Position numbers and translations under genes: made by a program. Shown piece by piece: positions 61,101-64,000 of a DNA stretch of 64,000 nt (within the stretch, counting starts at the first letter, position 1; the number at the start of each line of letters is the position of its first letter). The DNA lies in the NCBI GenBank assembly GCA_947561395.2, contig OX387190.1, positions 20,640,858-20,704,857 of the forward strand, written 5' to 3'. The notes beneath the pieces are model-generated. The model did not search any database, was not told where the DNA came from, and was given only the letters and a program-made list of their open reading frames with translations. This stretch comes from Buxus sempervirens (taxonomy: Eukaryota > Streptophyta > Magnoliopsida > Buxales > Buxaceae).

Positions 61101-62481
61101 GAAAGAGATCATACAAAAATTAGAGGTTGACAATGCAGCTATTCCCAACTACACATGGAGCACAGGAGAGTTGCGTTATAAAGGGCGCTTGGTCATTGGT
61201 TCAACTTCACCCATCCGTGAGTTGATTCTACAGGAGTTTCATTGTAGTGCCATTGGTGGTCATTCAGGTGTACACACTACGATCCATAGGATCAAACGCT
61301 CTTTTCATTGGCATGGATTACGAACTGATGTCAGGCGATTCATTGCAGAATGTGATGTTTGTCAGCGAAATAAAGCTGAAAATGTTGCCTCACCAGGCCT
61401 ACTACAAACCTTGCCGATTCCCCGTCGTATTTGGACTGATATCTCAATGGACTTCATCGAAGGGCTACCTACTTCGCATGGAAAAGATGTCATATTTGTA
61501 GTGGTTGACCGATTGAGCAAATATGCACATTTCATGCCCTTAGCACATCCCTATTCAGCAATAGATGTTGCACAACTGTTCATGGACAATGTATTTCGAC
61601 TTCACGGGCTACCAAACTCCATTGTAAGTGATCGTGATCCCATCTTTACCAGTAAATTCTGGAGTGAATTATTTCGTTTGCAGAGAACAACATTGCAAAT
61701 GGGATCGGCATACCATCCCCAAACGGATGGCCAAACAGAGGTTGTTAACCGCTGCCTTGAGAATTATTTGAGATGCATGGTTGGAGATAGACCAAAACAA
61801 TGGGTCAAGTGGTTGCCACTTGCAGAATGGTGGTACAACACTTCCTTCCATTCAGCAATTAAACTCACACCATATGAAGCAGTATATGGTCAACCACCCC
61901 CCACATACATTCCTTATGTCACTGGGGAGTCAACAGTAGCTGCTATGGATCAGCACCTTGGTACTCGTGAAGCAATGATTCGGTTACTTAGAGATAATCT
62001 CAACCAAGCTCAAAATCGAATGAAGCAATTTGCTGATAGACATCGTACTGAACGTGAATTTGAAGAAGGTGACTATGTCTATTTGCGCCTTCAGCCCTAT
62101 TGTCAAGCATTAGTTTCCTTCAGGAAAAATATGAAATTGGCACCAAAATTTTATGGGCCATACAAAGTTCTCAAAAAAATCAGCAAGGTGGCTTACAAGT
62201 TGGATTTGCCAAGTGGTTCTCACATTCATCCAGTCTTTCATGTATCTCTTTTAAAAAAACAATTGGGCCAGCAGGTAGTTCCCTGTGTTGAGTTACCAGC
62301 AGTGAATGAAGAAGGTCAAATCCAATTTTCTCCTATAGCAGTGCTGGATCGTCGGCTGGTTAACAAACATAATCGTGCAGTAACTCAAGTCTTAGTGCAG
62401 TGGTCCAATTCTTTTCCAGAGGATGCTACTTGGGAGTGTTGGCATGACATACAAAAGAGGTTTCCAGATTTCCGACCTTGA
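58138..62481 (+). pseudogene. Gag-pol polyprotein of the Reina-like element, two stops
   Basis: One frame of 1448 codons runs from the ATG at 58138 to the TGA at 62479, broken by TAG at 58486-58488 (codon 117, in gag) and TGA at 59788-59790 (codon 551, before RT). In order it has gag with a CCHC-type knuckle (58984-59035, CYNC...GHRC), aspartic protease with DSGS (D at codon 364), reverse transcriptase with FFDD (codons 701-702), RNase H with ECDASG (D at codon 847), and integrase. The integrase has an HHCC finger near 61240-61370 and DD35E residues at codons 1105, 1165 and 1201. It ends with a chromodomain-like tail (VQWSNSFPEDATWE). There is no frameshift. Everything else looks intact, so the copy may have been mobilised in trans. 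Confidence 0.93.
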
Positions 62482-62500
62482 GGACAAGGTCGATTTCAAG

Positions 62501-62510
62501 CGGGGTGGAA
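62501..62510 (+). other. Polypurine tract
   Basis: CGGGGTGGAA lies immediately before the 3' LTR, in the place where plus-strand synthesis is primed. Confidence 0.8.
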
Positions 62511-62802
62511 TGATGCATACCTTCATGAGCTGGAATTTAGGAAGTTTTTATTTGAGTTATCCTAGTCCCTGATTTGTAGGAAGTTGTTAATTGAGTTATC
62601 CTAGTTGGTGTTATTTTACTATTTGAATTTAAGAGATTTGTTTTAGATAACCGTATGGGGTAGGGAGTATATATATTGTAGTGACCAATTTAAAGAAAAG
62701 AGGAAGTTTTTTATCAATTTAGTTACACTTTTTGTGTAGAGGGTTTCCCCCCAGAAGAGGGAATTATTATTCTTCTCTGTTATCTTCTCCCTGGCCGTAT
62801 CA
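62511..62802 (+). repeat. 3' LTR of the Reina-like element
   Basis: 292 bp from TGATGCATACC to GGCCGTATCA. It is identical to the 5' LTR over all shared positions; only the 4-bp ATAT is absent. Confidence 0.95.
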
Positions 62803-62828
62803 TCCTCTAGTGAACACTAGTGAGAAGC

Positions 62829-63408
62829 CCTCCTAAACCTTGAATCAGCCCAGCTGAAAACAAGATTATTCGCACAAGAATTTTTCAACTATGTTGTTGC
62901 TCAAGTGTTCTCCAACTCAACCAAACTTATCAGAGGAGAGTTCAAATGTTAAAGCATGTTAAAGCAACACTTTTTATAGCTTCAAGGGAACGAGTCAGAG
63001 GGGAATAATATCATTGATCAAAATGTATAGCAGCAGTAATAATATAAACCATATTGTAATGGATGCACTCAAAATATCATGCACCAATCCACTGTGATTG
63101 GCAGATTCAACTCAAAAAAGAAAAATTACTCTCATTGAAATGATTTCCTTTCTAAATGTTAATGCATCAGTCACAATGCTCTCTTGTAATGTGATGGGTT
63201 TTGGTTGGTACTAGGGGCTGCGCGTAGAAAACGTGACCCACTTAGATAAACAGCCCAAGGTAGTTTGTTTAAAATAGCAGGGGATTGTTTCATTTGGGGA
63301 GGGCAATGTTTGGAAAAAGAAAAGGGGGGCCAGAATCTAGAGGGAATATTCTCCCCTCTTCTCTTTATATATAGTATAGATTAGCGCCCATAAAACCGTT
63401 ACAAACAA
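62829..63408. other. Intergenic DNA, no feature seen, copy B
   Basis: Counterpart of 24741-25320 with no supported feature. Confidence 0.5.
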
Positions 63409-63700
63409 TGGTACAACTCCGTTCGGTTTGGTCCAGGTCAACATCAACCAAAAAACCAAACCAATCGAATCAAACCGACCTTCGTTTGATTCGATTCGGT
63501 TTCTTTAGTAAAGCATATTGTTAAGTCGGATTCTTGTTCGGTTGATTTAAGCAAAAATATCAACTTAAAATCAAACTGAAACTAAGTTGGTTTACAGATC
63601 TTAGAACCAAAACCAAACTATACGCTTAGAAACCCAACCAAAGCCGACTCAAGTCCGTTCGGGTAGTCGGTTCTCGGTTTTAACCAACCCAAGCATCCCT
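63409..63700. mobile_element. Degenerate hAT-like short element, copy B
   Basis: Counterpart of 25321-25612 with the same decayed ends and AACCGA/TCGGTT word content. The remaining 300 bp to the window edge match copy A and hold nothing recognisable. Confidence 0.5.
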
Positions 63701-64000
63701 TGAAAAAACCGCCTTTAATGGTTGACCTCTATCGATTGACTTTGATGGAAGCTTTTTAGAGTCAAACAAAACAACCAATATAATTCCCTTAAACAATCCA
63801 ATAAAGTCACTTCTACTGATTTATCCACAAAAATCCTTTGTTTTATGATCTCTCTTTCCCCTCCCATACCCTTGAGCCCTAAGCAGACAACACAACCAAA
63901 AGGAGAAAAGGAAAAAAAAATTTATAAGGAAAAAACTAAGGGTTTTTTTTCCGGATGATATAATAATGCAATATAAGCAATCAATTTTCAAAATTTAACT

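Larger units (their letters stand above)
57796..62802 (+). mobile_element. Reina-like Ty3/gypsy retrotransposon with TSD TCCTC
   Basis: A 5007-bp element with LTRs of 296 and 292 bp, a tRNA-Met-type primer site, one long gag-pol frame and a polypurine tract. TCCTC flanks it at 57791-57795 and 62803-62807, and copy A shows the empty site with a single TCCTC. The LTRs are identical except for a 4-bp ATAT insertion in the left one, so the insertion is recent. Small size, short LTRs and a C-terminal chromodomain-like end suggest the Reina lineage of chromoviruses (inference). Two in-frame stops make this copy defective for full polyprotein synthesis. Confidence 0.96.
57692..62828. repeat. 14-bp inverted repeat, copy B, split by the Reina-like element
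   Basis: GCTTCTCACTAGTG at 57692-57705 is the exact reverse complement of CACTAGTGAGAAGC at 62815-62828. Without the inserted element the arms would lie about 100 bp apart as in copy A. Both arms differ from copy A at the paired position. Confidence 0.85.
45547..64000 (+). repeat. Segment copy B of the direct duplication
   Basis: It corresponds to copy A (12437-25894) in the same orientation up to the end of the window, with the 5007-bp Reina-like element plus its 5-bp target repeat added. It starts at the gap, so the junction with unique DNA is unseen, and homology probably continues to the right. It has a shorter CT tract in the leader exon, lacks a 90-bp piece of copy A, and has a few small insertions (for example about 19 bp near 54091). 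Confidence 0.95.

Overview
The window is nuclear DNA of a flowering plant. It has long intron-like AT-rich stretches, exons with GT-AG borders, nested plant retroelements (LTR, LINE, hAT) and a plant-specific cell-cycle gene. I cannot name the species. Gene density is very low: one recognisable complete gene, present twice, and part of a second gene. Almost everything else is mobile-element DNA.

Layout. Positions 1-8288 are nested and decayed LTRs of one family, called X here (start TGTAAAATCCC, end GGGGCGTTACA), including a 2.48 kb solo LTR with intact 5-bp target duplications. Positions 8289-12436 are mostly gene-free and hold a foldback element and a short terminal-inverted-repeat element. 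Positions 12437-25894 are the first copy (A) of a segment of at least 13.5 kb. The second copy (B) fills 45547-64000 in the same orientation, starts directly after a run of exactly 200 N, and runs off the window. The copies differ by roughly 1-2% by eye. Each carries a four-coding-exon gene for a PATRONUS/RSS1-type plant securin (203 aa) and a solo LTR of a second family, Y. Only copy B carries a young Reina-like Ty3/gypsy element (57796-62802), so the pair may be two haplotypes joined in tandem or a true recent duplication.

Between the copies, the minus strand of 26028-33456 holds exons of an RPB5-family RNA polymerase subunit gene, closest in wording to the Pol V subunit NRPE5. It is spread apart by a 5'-truncated LINE and a hAT element, and conserved blocks are missing. 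Further right are a LINE relic split by a 3.05 kb solo LTR of family Z (36416-39465), then an X LTR (40235 into the gap) split by a 2.3 kb Y solo LTR (42219-44522).

Most unusual signal: the big LTRs of families X, Y and Z carry clusters of short imperfect hairpins, many spaced about 37-40 bp apart. Stem sequences differ from hairpin to hairpin and from copy to copy while pairing is kept. Between the near-identical copies A and B there are paired changes in opposite arms, both in one LTR hairpin and in a separate inverted repeat. I see no match to a named element feature, and this is the best candidate here for something undescribed.
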